A DNA stretch of 33,740 nt, taken from positions 1 to 33,740 of the forward strand of contig JAQSWD010000045.1 in assembly GCA_029266835.1 (NCBI GenBank), given 5' to 3'. The notes beneath the pieces were generated by a model. That model had not been told where the DNA came from and ran no database searches. It worked only from the letters and a program-made list of their open reading frames with translations. Made by a program: the position numbers and the translations under genes. Origin of the DNA: Steroidobacteraceae bacterium. Lineage in GTDB: Bacteria; Pseudomonadota; Gammaproteobacteria; Steroidobacterales; Steroidobacteraceae. Positions 15,877 to 23,610 of this stretch are shown here, piece by piece; the stretch's first letter is position 1; the number at the start of each line of letters is the position of its first letter.

Positions 15877-16838
15877 TTGAGCTGCTCTTTCTCCAGCACG
15901 TCGAGCACGGCCAGCCCCGCCGCGCAGGCCAGCGGTGAGCCCGCGAAAGTGCCACCCAGTCCGCCCACCACCGGTGCATCCATGATCTCGGCCTTGCCGA
16001 TCACCGCCGACAGCGGCACGCCGCCCGCAATGCTCTTGGCAACCGTCATGAGATCCGGCTCGATGCCCGAATATTCAGTGGCGAAAGTCCTGCCCGTGCG
16101 TGCGAAGCCGGTCTGGATTTCATCGGCGATCAGCAGGATGCCGTGTTTGTCGCAGAGCGCGCGCAGCGAACGCAGGAACTCCGGCGGCGCGATGTAGAAA
16201 CCGCCTTCACCCTGCACGGGCTCGATGATGATCGCGGCGACGCGCGCCGGATCCACGTCGGCCTTGAACAGGTTGTCGATGGCGGCGAGCGAGTGTTCCG
16301 GCGTCACCCCGTGATACGCCATGGGGTAGGGCACGTGGAACACTTCGGGCAGCATGGGCCCGAAGCCCGCCTTGTAAGGCTGCACCTTGCCCGTGAGCGC
16401 AATGCAGCCGAGCGTGCGGCCATGAAAGCCGCCCGTGAACGCGATGACGGCCGAACGTTTCGTGGCGTAACGTGCGATCTTGATCGCGTTCTCCACGGCC
16501 TCGGCGCCCGTGGACAGAAAAATGGTCTTCTTGGGCGTGGGGCCGGGCGCCAGCGCGTTCAGCTTCTCCGCCAATTCGATGTAACTTTCGTAAGGCGTGA
16601 CCTGGAAACAGCCATGCGTGATCTTCTCGAGTTGCGCCGCCATCGCGGCCTTCACCTGCGGATGCAGGTGACCGGTGTTCACCACGGCGATGCCACTGGC
16701 GAAATCCACGAAGCGTCGGCCTTCGACATCCCAGAGCTCGGCGTTCTGCGCACGCTCGGCATACACGGCCAGCGAATTTCCCACGCCACGCGGGATGGCG
16801 GCGATGCGCCGCTGGTGAAGTTCAGAATTGGTCGACAT
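15558..16838 (-). CDS. gabT: 4-aminobutyrate--2-oxoglutarate aminotransferase, C-terminus replaced
   Basis: A class-III PLP aminotransferase that converts GABA to succinate semialdehyde. Residues 1-378 match GabT: NTGHLHPQV, FLSTGAEAVENAIKIAR, GGFHGRT, EPVQGEGGFYIAP, ADEIQTGFARTGR with the PLP aspartate 239, and the Schiff-base lysine 268 in TVAKSIAGGVPLSAV. After Q378 (base 15705) the family sequence stops, and the last 48 residues are translated from the opposite strand of the neighbouring gene. About 45-50 native residues of the small C-terminal domain are missing. That domain helps form the active site, so activity is doubtful. GAGG five bases before the ATG is a good ribosome binding site. 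Annotate as truncated/chimeric. Related omega-amino-acid aminotransferases are possible alternatives. Confidence 0.82.
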   Translation of the reverse strand: MSTNSELHQRRIAAIPRGVGNSLAVYAERAQNAELWDVEGRRFVDFASGIAVVNTGHLHPQVKAAMAAQLEKITHGCFQVTPYESYIELAEKLNALAPGPTPKKTIFLSTGAEAVENAIKIARYATKRSAVIAFTGGFHGRTLGCIALTGKVQPYKAGFGPMLPEVFHVPYPMAYHGVTPEHSLAAIDNLFKADVDPARVAAIIIEPVQGEGGFYIAPPEFLRSLRALCDKHGILLIADEIQTGFARTGRTFATEYSGIEPDLMTVAKSIAGGVPLSAVIGKAEIMDAPVVGGLGGTFAGSPLACAAGLAVLDVLEKEQLNQRAQEMGAKLTSKLKALQAKFPCIGEVRSLGMMVAIELVKNRRPDAPDAELTRAVVQSGVWKYSLSEASCSISRLSSDMRPSAVLMGMQSWQRESPQGWREYNQY

Positions 16839-16862
16839 GTGATCCTCTTTGAACCGGACGCC

Positions 16863-16916
16863 GCCCCCTTCTTCAAAGGAGCCCCCTTCTTCAAAGGAGC
16901 CCTCTTCTTCAAAGGA
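16863..16916. repeat. Three tandem 18-bp repeats upstream of gabT
   Basis: GCCCCCTTCTTCAAAGGA occurs three times head to tail (16863-16880, 16881-16898, 16899-16916); the third copy has one change (GCCCTC...). Each unit carries a short CCTT...AAGG pairing. They lie in the 117-base gap between the iorB stop and the gabT start. On the leftward strand they would be in the gabT leader. There are no spacers, so this is not a CRISPR. Role unknown. Confidence 0.9.
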
Positions 16917-16955
16917 GAAGGCGCGGCGTTTTCCGACGTGGCGCGCAGCGCCTGG

Positions 16956-19109
16956 CTAAGCCATTCGATGGCGAGACAAGGGTAATGACCTCAGTCTACG
17001 CCCGGAGGCAGAGAAAATCGCATTACAGACGGCCGGAGCCACCAGTGCGGTGGCCGGTTCGCCGATGCCGCCCGGTGCTTCGGTGCTGTCGATGACATAG
17101 ACGTCGACCCGCGGGGCGTCGTTCATGCGCGCGACGCGATAGTCGTGGAAATTGGTCTGCTGCACCCGGCCGCCCTGGAGATTGATCTCGCCCCACATGA
17201 GCGCCGAGTACCCGAACAGCACCGAACTTTCGATCTGAGCCACCACCGTGTCCGGATTGATCTGCTGGCCGCAATCCGCGGCGCAGTACACGCGCGTGAC
17301 TTTCACCTTGCCATCGATCAGCGCGATCTCGGCCACCTGCGCCATGTAGGTACCGTAACCTTCCATGACAGCGAGGCCATGGGCATGGCCGCGTCGCGGA
17401 TAACCGAAGCGCGCTTCCCGGGTCACGAGGTCCAGCACCTTGAGGAAGCGCGGGTGTTTCCCGAGCAGAGCCTTGCGGAAATCCGCCGGGTTCTTGCGCT
17501 GCGCGAATGCCAGTTCGTCCATGAAACTCTCGGCCACGTAACAGTTCAGCGCATGGCTCACCGAGCGCCAGTAGCCGACGTTGATGCCGATTTCCTGCTG
17601 CTGGTAATCGACGTGCACGTTCGGTACGTCATACGGGTAGTTGGTCGCGGCTTCGATGGCGAACGGGTCGATGGCCTTCTCGACCGCGGCCGGGAACATG
17701 CGCGCGGTGATCGAAGGCCCGGTCAGATGCAGCTTCCACGCCGTGAGGTTGCCCTTGGCGTCGAAGGCCGCGGTGACCTGGTCGAAGGCAGGCGGACGGT
17801 ACGCGTCGTGCGTCATGTCGTCTTCGCGCGTCCAGACCAGCTTCACTGGCCGCTTCACGGCCTTGGACGCTTCGACAGCCGCAGGGATGAAATCCACTTC
17901 GAGTCGCCGGCCGAAACCACCGCCCAGGAACGTGGTGTGGACCTTCACCTTGGCCGCATCCACGCCGGCGGCCTTGGCCGCCGTGGCCTGCGCGATCTGC
18001 TGGACCTGGGTGGGCACATAGATATCGACGCCGTCATCTCGCACGTCCGCCGTGCAGTTCTGCGGCTCCAGCGTGGCGTGGGCCAGCAGCGGCAACTCGT
18101 AATCCGCGCGGACCACGCGAGCCGCGCTCTTGATGGCGGCGTTCACGTCGCCCTCGCTGCGCGCGACCTTGCCTTCGCCGGCCGCACCCTTGCGCAGCGT
18201 CTGCGAGATTTTCGCGTCGTTCAGTTGGGCATTCGGGCCGGCATCCCATTCGATGCTCAGCGCATCGCGCGCCTTTTTCGCGCGCCACCAGGAATCCGCG
18301 ACCACGGCCACGCCCGAAGAGGTGAGCACCACCGCGACCACGCCCGGCATGGCGCGTGCCTTCTCGTCATTGAATGTCTTCACGCCGCCGCCCAGCGTCG
18401 GCGGCTGCGCCAGCGTCGCGTGCAGCATGCCCGGCAGCTTCACGTCGATGCCGTACACGGCGCTGCCATCGACCTTCGACGGCGTGTCCTTGCGCCGCTG
18501 CGATCTGCCGATCACGGTGAACTGATCGGCGGGCTTGAGCGGCACGTCCTTCGGCACCGGTAGTTTGGCGGCGGCGCCGGCCACCTGGCCGAAGGTCAGC
18601 TTCTTGTACTGTGGCGAGACGATGACGCCGTCGGCGACCTTGCAGCCGCGCGCGTCGACGCCCCATTCCTCGGCCGCCGCCGCCACCAGCAGGTGACGCG
18701 CGGTGGCGCCGGCCTTGCGCAGTTTTTCCCAGCCGTCACGAACGCTGGTGCTGCCGCCCGTGATCTGCCCGCCGATGAGGTTGTTGATGTACTGGTCGCC
18801 GGGCGGAGCGAATTCCACCTTGATCTGTGCGACCGATGCGCCGAGTTCCTCGGCCAGCAGCATGGGCAGCGCGGTGTACACGCCCTGGCCCATCTCGGAC
18901 TTGTCGCAAAAGAAGGTGATGCTGTTGTCGCTGCCGATGCGCAGCCACGCATTCGGTTCGATGAAGCTGGCTTCACCGGTGGCCGCGGGTTTCTTGCCGC
19001 AGCCGGGCAGCGCGATGGCGATCAGCAGGCCGCCGGAAACAGCGGCGGAGGTCTTGAGGAAATCGCGGCGTGAGACGTTCTCTTTCCCGAACACAGGATT
19101 CGCGGACAT
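16956..19109 (-). CDS. iorB: Molybdenum hydroxylase large subunit (isoquinoline 1-oxidoreductase beta-like)
   Basis: A 717-residue molybdopterin-binding subunit of the xanthine-oxidase family, IorB/CoxL-like branch, in which the large subunit itself carries a Tat signal (SRRDFLKTS at residues 13-21, hydrophobic stretch, then a Cys, LPGCGKK). Later motifs are FCDKSEMGQGVYTALPMLLAEELG, GGGFGRRLEVDF for the molybdenum cofactor site, VYCAADCGQQINPD and EAPGGIGEPATALVAPAVCNAIF with the active-site glutamate region near the C-terminus. Enzymes of this group oxidise N-heterocycles or aldehydes; the substrate here cannot be told. ATG 19109 is preceded by GGAGG, a strong ribosome binding site, so it is preferred to the longer start at 19148. 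It follows the iron-sulfur subunit on the same strand. Confidence 0.88.
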   Translation of the reverse strand: MSANPVFGKENVSRRDFLKTSAAVSGGLLIAIALPGCGKKPAATGEASFIEPNAWLRIGSDNSITFFCDKSEMGQGVYTALPMLLAEELGASVAQIKVEFAPPGDQYINNLIGGQITGGSTSVRDGWEKLRKAGATARHLLVAAAAEEWGVDARGCKVADGVIVSPQYKKLTFGQVAGAAAKLPVPKDVPLKPADQFTVIGRSQRRKDTPSKVDGSAVYGIDVKLPGMLHATLAQPPTLGGGVKTFNDEKARAMPGVVAVVLTSSGVAVVADSWWRAKKARDALSIEWDAGPNAQLNDAKISQTLRKGAAGEGKVARSEGDVNAAIKSAARVVRADYELPLLAHATLEPQNCTADVRDDGVDIYVPTQVQQIAQATAAKAAGVDAAKVKVHTTFLGGGFGRRLEVDFIPAAVEASKAVKRPVKLVWTREDDMTHDAYRPPAFDQVTAAFDAKGNLTAWKLHLTGPSITARMFPAAVEKAIDPFAIEAATNYPYDVPNVHVDYQQQEIGINVGYWRSVSHALNCYVAESFMDELAFAQRKNPADFRKALLGKHPRFLKVLDLVTREARFGYPRRGHAHGLAVMEGYGTYMAQVAEIALIDGKVKVTRVYCAADCGQQINPDTVVAQIESSVLFGYSALMWGEINLQGGRVQQTNFHDYRVARMNDAPRVDVYVIDSTEAPGGIGEPATALVAPAVCNAIFSASGRRLRSLPLSRHRMA

Positions 19110-19153
19110 GGTTTCCTCCCCGGAAACGTCGCCTTGTTCTTCAGTCACTCACA

Positions 19154-19612
19154 TCAGCCAGCCTTGATCTCCGCGGCGCGACGGATGGCCGCGCGGATTC
19201 TCTGGTACGTGCCGCAGCGACAGATGTTGCCGGACATGGCCGCGTCGATATCGGCATCGCTGGGGCGCGGCTTTTCGGCGAGCAGGGCGCTGGCCGACAT
19301 GATCTGGCCCGACTGGCAGTAGCCGCATTGCGGTACGTCGAGTTCGATCCAGGCCTGCTGAACCGGGTGGCTGCGATCGGGCGAAAGGCCTTCGATGGTG
19401 GTGATGGCCTGGTCACCCACCGCGCTGACCGGCAGCTGGCAGGAGCGGACCGGGCTCCCGTTGAGATGAACGGTACAGGCGCCGCACAAGGCCATGCCGC
19501 AGCCGAATTTGGTACCGGTCAGGCCCATGGCATCACGGAGCACCCAAAGCAGGGGAGTTTCCGGATCCACGTCGACTTCCACTACCTTGCCATTCACGTT
19601 GAGCTTGGTCAC
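19154..19612 (-). CDS. iorA: Molybdenum hydroxylase [2Fe-2S] small subunit (isoquinoline 1-oxidoreductase alpha-like)
   Basis: A 152-residue iron-sulfur protein that passes electrons from the molybdenum subunit. The N-terminal plant-type [2Fe-2S] cluster uses C38, C43, C46 and C58 ([16 protein letters not shown], then RSCQ). The C-terminal helical domain carries the second cluster ([10 protein letters not shown] and GNICRCGTY). Length and motif order match IorA. It starts with GTG; GAGGA lies eight bases upstream. It is the first gene of the pair with iorB, 44 bases apart. The complex is expected to be exported folded through the Tat pathway via the large-subunit signal. Confidence 0.92.
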   Translation of the reverse strand: MTKLNVNGKVVEVDVDPETPLLWVLRDAMGLTGTKFGCGMALCGACTVHLNGSPVRSCQLPVSAVGDQAITTIEGLSPDRSHPVQQAWIELDVPQCGYCQSGQIMSASALLAEKPRPSDADIDAAMSGNICRCGTYQRIRAAIRRAAEIKAG

Positions 19613-19762
19613 GAGCGGGTCCTCGGTTGCCTGGCCGGATGTTCGGAGCGCGAAGCGCCGACTATATGCCCGTACAACGGTTTGTAGGAGGGGGAGGACG
19701 TTCAGGCTGGGTTACAATTCGCCGCCGTAAAATCCCGCCCCATCGCGTCGAAGGATTTGAAT

Positions 19763-20809
19763 TTGTCGGAGATTTCACCGAAGCCGCCCATCGTCACGGA
19801 AGTGTTGATCATTGGCGCCGGCCCCTGTGGGCTGTTCCAGGTTTTCGAACTCGGCCTGCTGGGCATGACCTGCCACCTGGTGGATTCGCTGGGTGCCCCC
19901 GGAGGCCAGTGCACCGAGCTTTACCCCGACAAGCCGATCTATGACATCCCGGCGTTGCCCACCTGCGGCGCGCAGGAACTCATCGATCGCCTGATGCAGC
20001 AGATCGCGCCGTTCAACGCGCCGCTGCACCTGGGCCAGGAAGTCACCGCGCTCAAGAAGCGCGAAGACGGCCGTTTCGACGTGGAGACCATCCTCGGCAC
20101 GCGATTCGACGCGGGCGCGGTGGTCATCGCGGGCGGCGTGGGCTCGTTCCAGCCGCGGCGCCTCGGCGTGCCGGGCGCGGAGAACTTCGAAGGCAAGACC
20201 ATTCACTACCGCGTGCGCGACGCCGCGCAGTACCACGGAAAGAAACTGGCGATCTTCGGCGGCGGCGATTCCGCGCTCGACTGGGTGATCGATTTCGCCG
20301 GCAAGGCCGCGGCCATCACGCATATCCACCGGCGCGCCGAATTCAAGGCCGCTCCGGCCTCGGTGGCGAAAATGCGTGCGCTGACTGACGCAGGTCAGGT
20401 CCGTTACATCGAAGGTCTGGCAGAGTCCCTCATCGTGAACGGCGAGCAACTGACCGGCATCAATGTCAAAGGCACCGACGGCGCGATGCATGCGGTCGAA
20501 GCTGACCATGTGTTCGCATTCTTCGGGTTGCACCCCAAGCTCGGCCCGATTGCCGAGTGGGGCATGGAACTCGAGAAGAAAGCGCTCAAGGTCGACACCG
20601 AGAAGTTCCAGACCAGTATCCCCGGCATCTTTGCCGTGGGAGACATCAACACCTATCCGGGTAAGAAAAAGCTGATTCTGTCCGGCTTCCACGAAGCGGC
20701 TCTCGCGGCCTTCGGCATTCAGCATTATCTGTATCCCGCCAAGAAGCAGTTCCTGCAATACACCACCACCAGCCCGGTGATGCAGAAGCGCCTCGGCGTC
20801 CCGCACTGA
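19763..20809 (+). CDS. Ferredoxin--NADP reductase, thioredoxin-reductase-like type
   Basis: A 348-residue flavoprotein. It has the FAD motif LIIGAGPCGLFQVFELGLLG near the N-terminus, APGGQCTELYPDKPIYDIPALP, the NADP-binding GGGDSALDWVIDF and the C-terminal GIFAVGDINTYPGKKKLILSGFHEAALAAF. It lacks the CxxC redox pair of thioredoxin reductase, as expected for the YumC-type ferredoxin-NADP reductases. TTG at 19763 was chosen because AAGGA ends seven bases upstream; a TTG at 19757 is in the same frame but too close to that site. A TACAAT hexamer at 19713-19718 is a possible -10. Azurin follows 21 bases after its stop. Confidence 0.9.
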   Translation: MSEISPKPPIVTEVLIIGAGPCGLFQVFELGLLGMTCHLVDSLGAPGGQCTELYPDKPIYDIPALPTCGAQELIDRLMQQIAPFNAPLHLGQEVTALKKREDGRFDVETILGTRFDAGAVVIAGGVGSFQPRRLGVPGAENFEGKTIHYRVRDAAQYHGKKLAIFGGGDSALDWVIDFAGKAAAITHIHRRAEFKAAPASVAKMRALTDAGQVRYIEGLAESLIVNGEQLTGINVKGTDGAMHAVEADHVFAFFGLHPKLGPIAEWGMELEKKALKVDTEKFQTSIPGIFAVGDINTYPGKKKLILSGFHEAALAAFGIQHYLYPAKKQFLQYTTTSPVMQKRLGVPH

Positions 20810-20830
20810 CTTTTGTTAATGGAGAAACAC

Positions 20831-21277
20831 ATGAAACGCTACATCGTCGCCGCCTCCCTGTTGTTCGCATGCTCGAGCGCTTTCGCCGCTGACAAGGTCT
20901 GCAAGCTGGAGATCGCCGGCACCGACCAGATGCAGTTCGACAAGAAGGAACTGGTGGTCGCCCCCGACTGCACCTCTGTCGAGCTCACGCTCAAGCACAC
21001 CGGCAAGCTGCCGGCGCAGGCCATGGGACACAACTGGGTGCTGACCAAGACTCCTGACGTCGCGGCCGTTGCCAGCGATGGCCTGAGCGCGGGCCTGCCG
21101 AAGGATTACCTCAAGGCCGGTGACACTCGCGTCATCGCGCACACCAAGGTGATCGGCGGTGGACAGACGACCTCGATCACGTTCCCGACTTCGAAGCTCA
21201 CCAAGGGTGGCGCATACACCTATTTCTGCAGCTTCCCCGGCCATTCCACCATCATGAAGGGCGTGCTGAAGTTCTGA
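20831..21277 (+). CDS. azu: Azurin (blue copper protein)
   Basis: A 148-residue periplasmic cupredoxin electron carrier. Signal peptide MKRYIVAASLLFACSSAFA is followed by ADKVCKLEIAGTDQMQFD. Copper ligands are all present: H67 in MGHNW, C133 and H138 in FCSFPGH, and M142 in TIMKG. With a 21-residue offset these equal His46, Cys112, His117 and Met121 of Pseudomonas azurin. The disulfide cysteines (C24 and C47) are also in place. GGAG seven bases before the ATG is a good ribosome binding site. It probably shares a transcript with the upstream reductase, suggesting a role in electron transfer, though the two act in different compartments. Confidence 0.97.
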   Translation: MKRYIVAASLLFACSSAFAADKVCKLEIAGTDQMQFDKKELVVAPDCTSVELTLKHTGKLPAQAMGHNWVLTKTPDVAAVASDGLSAGLPKDYLKAGDTRVIAHTKVIGGGQTTSITFPTSKLTKGGAYTYFCSFPGHSTIMKGVLKF

Positions 21278-21287
21278 TCGCCGCTTC

Positions 21288-22154
21288 GTGAGCAGCCTGG
21301 TCGACCTGCAACAGCAGTTCCAGCTCGAGCGCCTGGAGGTCAACCTGTTTCGCGGCCAGAGCCGCGACACTGGTTCGCCCCAGGTGTTCGGCGGGCAGGT
21401 GCTCGGCCAGGCGTTGATGGCGGCGCACGGCACCATCGAGGACGGCCGCGTGGTGCATTCGCTGCACGGCTATTTCCTGCGCCGAGGTGATTTCACCAAG
21501 CCCATCGTCTACAGCGTGGACCGCAGCCGCGACGGCGGCAGCTTTTCCGCGCGGCGCGTGGTGGCCGTGCAGAACGGGGAACAGATCTTCATCTGTTCTG
21601 CCTCGTTCCAGGAGCCGGAAACCGGCCTGGAATATCAGGCCAGCATGCCGAAGGTGCCGCCGCCGGAAGAGCTGAAGCCGCTCGCCAAGCCCTCGCAGGC
21701 GGAAGTCGACAAACTACCCGAGAAGCTGCGGCGCTGGCTGGAGATAGAAAGGCCTTTCGAGTTCCGTCCGGTGCAGAAGTACAACCCGCTGGCGCCGGTG
21801 GCCAGCGAGCCCGTGCGCCAGATCTGGGTGCGCGCCGTCGACAAACTACCCGACGACGACACACTGCATCGCTGCCTGCTGGCGTACGTGTCCGACTACT
21901 GGCTGCTGGACACGTCCACCATGCCGCACGGGGCATCGTTCCTGCGCGGCAACCTCATCATGGCGAGCATCGATCACGCCATCTGGTTCCATCGCCACGC
22001 GCGGGTGGATGACTGGCTGCTGTATTCGCTGGACAGCCCGTCCAGCTCCGGCGCGCGCGGTTTTGCGCGCGGAAGTTTCTACACGCGCGACGGCGTCCTG
22101 GCCGCCAGCACCGCGCAAGAGGGTCTCATACGTCTCGTGCAGTCGCAGCGCTAG
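21288..22154 (+). CDS. tesB: Acyl-CoA thioesterase II
   Basis: A 288-residue double-hotdog thioesterase that hydrolyses acyl-CoA to fatty acid and CoA. The family blocks are clear: LVDLQQQFQLERLEVNLFRGQS, PQVFGGQVLGQALMAA, VHSLHGYFLRRGD, YSVDRSRDGGSFSARRVVA in the first hotdog, and LAYVSDYWLLDTS, ASIDHAIWFHR and SPSSSGARGFARGSFYTRDG in the second, where the catalytic Asp/Thr/Gln type residues lie. The start is GTG, ten bases after the azurin stop, with no clear ribosome binding site. Its stop overlaps the upstream open frame of the following CpcT-like gene. Confidence 0.93.
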   Translation: MSSLVDLQQQFQLERLEVNLFRGQSRDTGSPQVFGGQVLGQALMAAHGTIEDGRVVHSLHGYFLRRGDFTKPIVYSVDRSRDGGSFSARRVVAVQNGEQIFICSASFQEPETGLEYQASMPKVPPPEELKPLAKPSQAEVDKLPEKLRRWLEIERPFEFRPVQKYNPLAPVASEPVRQIWVRAVDKLPDDDTLHRCLLAYVSDYWLLDTSTMPHGASFLRGNLIMASIDHAIWFHRHARVDDWLLYSLDSPSSSGARGFARGSFYTRDGVLAASTAQEGLIRLVQSQR

Positions 22155-22222
22155 GCTGGGTACTCACCGCGGCGGCGCTGTGCCCCCCGGTCCACGCCGC
22201 GAATGCCGATGATCGTGATTCG

Positions 22223-23086
22223 TTGATGCAGCTTTGGTCGGGGATCCACGACCTGTCCGAAGAGCTGCTGGCCGGGTTCGAAACCGAGTCGCCGCTGGCC
22301 ACCATGCGCGAACAGCAGCGCATCCAGGTTCACGTGCGCCGCATCGCCATGCCCTGGCTGGGCTCGCATGTGCTGTACGTCGAGGAGTTCCCCTTCGATC
22401 GGCCATTCGACGCGCGCCGTCGTGTCGTGCTCACGGTGCTTCCCGACCGCGCCGCGGATGGCGCGCTGCTGGTACGCCAGTACACGCGCAAGGCCGACTC
22501 CGCCACGGGCGGGTCGTTGTCCGCCGATGACCTGGAGTCGGCGCCGGGCTGCGATCTCTATTTGAAACGCGAAGGCGCGCAGTTCCGCGGCGGTACGCGT
22601 GGCCGCGATTGCCTGGTCAGCGAAGCCGGCGAACCTCGCTGGCTGGACTACCGCGTGGTGATCGGCGACGGAATGTTCTGGTATCGACAGCGCAAGCTCA
22701 TGGTGGCCGACAATGAACTCACCGAGGAGATCGCCGGTTTTCCGCACGTGGCGGACGAGGCGCGGCTGTTTTCCTGCGGTATCTCCTGGGGTGCGGATTC
22801 CGGGCGGCGACGCGCGCTCGAGGGTGTCGACCTGCACGATCGGGGCGGGCGAGTGCGTTTCAGGACTCCCGACGGCCGCGAGTTGTTGCTCGAGCTGCAT
22901 GGCCGCGACTGGCCCTTGTCGGAAGGGCGTGAGTCGCTGGTGCTGATCCTCACGGATCCCAGGACCGACGAGGCGATTGGTTCCAGCTGGACCTCGTTAG
23001 GCGCCGCGCGCGTGGGCCTCGACGTGGGCTGGCTGGCGATCGACTGCGCGCCGGTGGTTTCCGAAACCGGCGAACAACGTTCCTGA
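22223..23086 (+). CDS. CpcT/CpeT-like (DUF1001) protein, true start unresolved
   Basis: A protein of about 287 residues from the TTG used here. LWSGIHDLSEELLAGFETES, VYVEEFPF-type strands (VLYVEEFPFDRPF), VRQYTRKAD and GCDLYLKREGAQFRGGTRGRDC match CpcT/CpeT lipocalin-like proteins. Those act in cyanobacteria as phycobilin lyases and are of unknown function elsewhere. The open frame continues upstream of 22223 and encodes a convincing signal-peptide core and cleavage site (ALGWVLTAAALCPPVHAANA, bases about 22148-22204), yet no ATG, GTG or TTG is available to begin it. Either a small indel has removed the start, or an unusual codon is used. Without the signal the protein would stay in the cytoplasm. 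It follows tesB with no gap. Confidence 0.68.
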   Translation: MMQLWSGIHDLSEELLAGFETESPLATMREQQRIQVHVRRIAMPWLGSHVLYVEEFPFDRPFDARRRVVLTVLPDRAADGALLVRQYTRKADSATGGSLSADDLESAPGCDLYLKREGAQFRGGTRGRDCLVSEAGEPRWLDYRVVIGDGMFWYRQRKLMVADNELTEEIAGFPHVADEARLFSCGISWGADSGRRRALEGVDLHDRGGRVRFRTPDGRELLLELHGRDWPLSEGRESLVLILTDPRTDEAIGSSWTSLGAARVGLDVGWLAIDCAPVVSETGEQRS

Positions 23087-23093
23087 CGTCCCG

Positions 23094-23606
23094 CTAGAAC
23101 AGGCCAGCGAGCCAGTGAAACAGGATGAACAGCATCCAGATGCCCAGCGCCGTCAGCGTGGCGAAGACCAGGACAATCGCGAGCGGAATCAGGATCAGCC
23201 CGCGGCGGCTGCGGCGAGTCGCGCGTTGCGGTGTTCCCATCCACGCGTCGAGCAGCGCGAGATTGCGTGTCTGTGCCTTGAACGCGAAATCGAAGATGTC
23301 GCCCAGCACCGGGATCATGCCGACGAGTGCGTCCAGCGCAATGTTGGTCAACATGTGCACCTGGATCACGCCGGGAGCGCCGAGATTGCGCGCTACGCGC
23401 AGCGCGTAAACCGCCACCAGCGCGCCGGCGATGTCGCCGAGGCCAGGCACCAGGCCGAACAAGGCATCGACACCGAAGCGCCACTTCGTTCCCGGGATGG
23501 CGAACGCCTGGTCGAACAGCCACTGGACCGACCGCAGCCGCTCGAGATCGCGGCGGCCTCGCTGTTCGCGATCGTCACCCCGTTCATTGCCGGCGCTGCC
23601 GTCCAC
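23094..23606 (-). CDS. DUF4112 membrane protein
   Basis: A 170-residue protein. LERLRSVQWLFDQAFAIPGTKWRFGVDALFGLVPGLGDIAGALVAVYAL followed by LVGMIPVLGDIFDFAFKAQTRN is the DUF4112 signature, with two GxxPxxGD turns between hydrophobic segments. A last strongly hydrophobic stretch (ILIPLAIVLVFATLTALGIWMLFILF) anchors the C-terminus. Function unknown. The first 18 residues are polar and may not be native; the start is GTG, four bases after the stop of the upstream hydrolase gene, so translation is probably coupled. It is tail-to-tail with the CpcT-like gene. Confidence 0.87.
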   Translation of the reverse strand: MDGSAGNERGDDREQRGRRDLERLRSVQWLFDQAFAIPGTKWRFGVDALFGLVPGLGDIAGALVAVYALRVARNLGAPGVIQVHMLTNIALDALVGMIPVLGDIFDFAFKAQTRNLALLDAWMGTPQRATRRSRRGLILIPLAIVLVFATLTALGIWMLFILFHWLAGLF

Positions 23607-23610
23607 GCGC

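Noticed and set aside
16863-16916. Possible CRISPR array
   Set aside because: Three direct repeats abut without spacers, and no cas genes are present.
17145-18563. A 472-codon open frame opposite iorB
   Set aside because: Antisense to a well-supported molybdenum hydroxylase; no domain in its translation.
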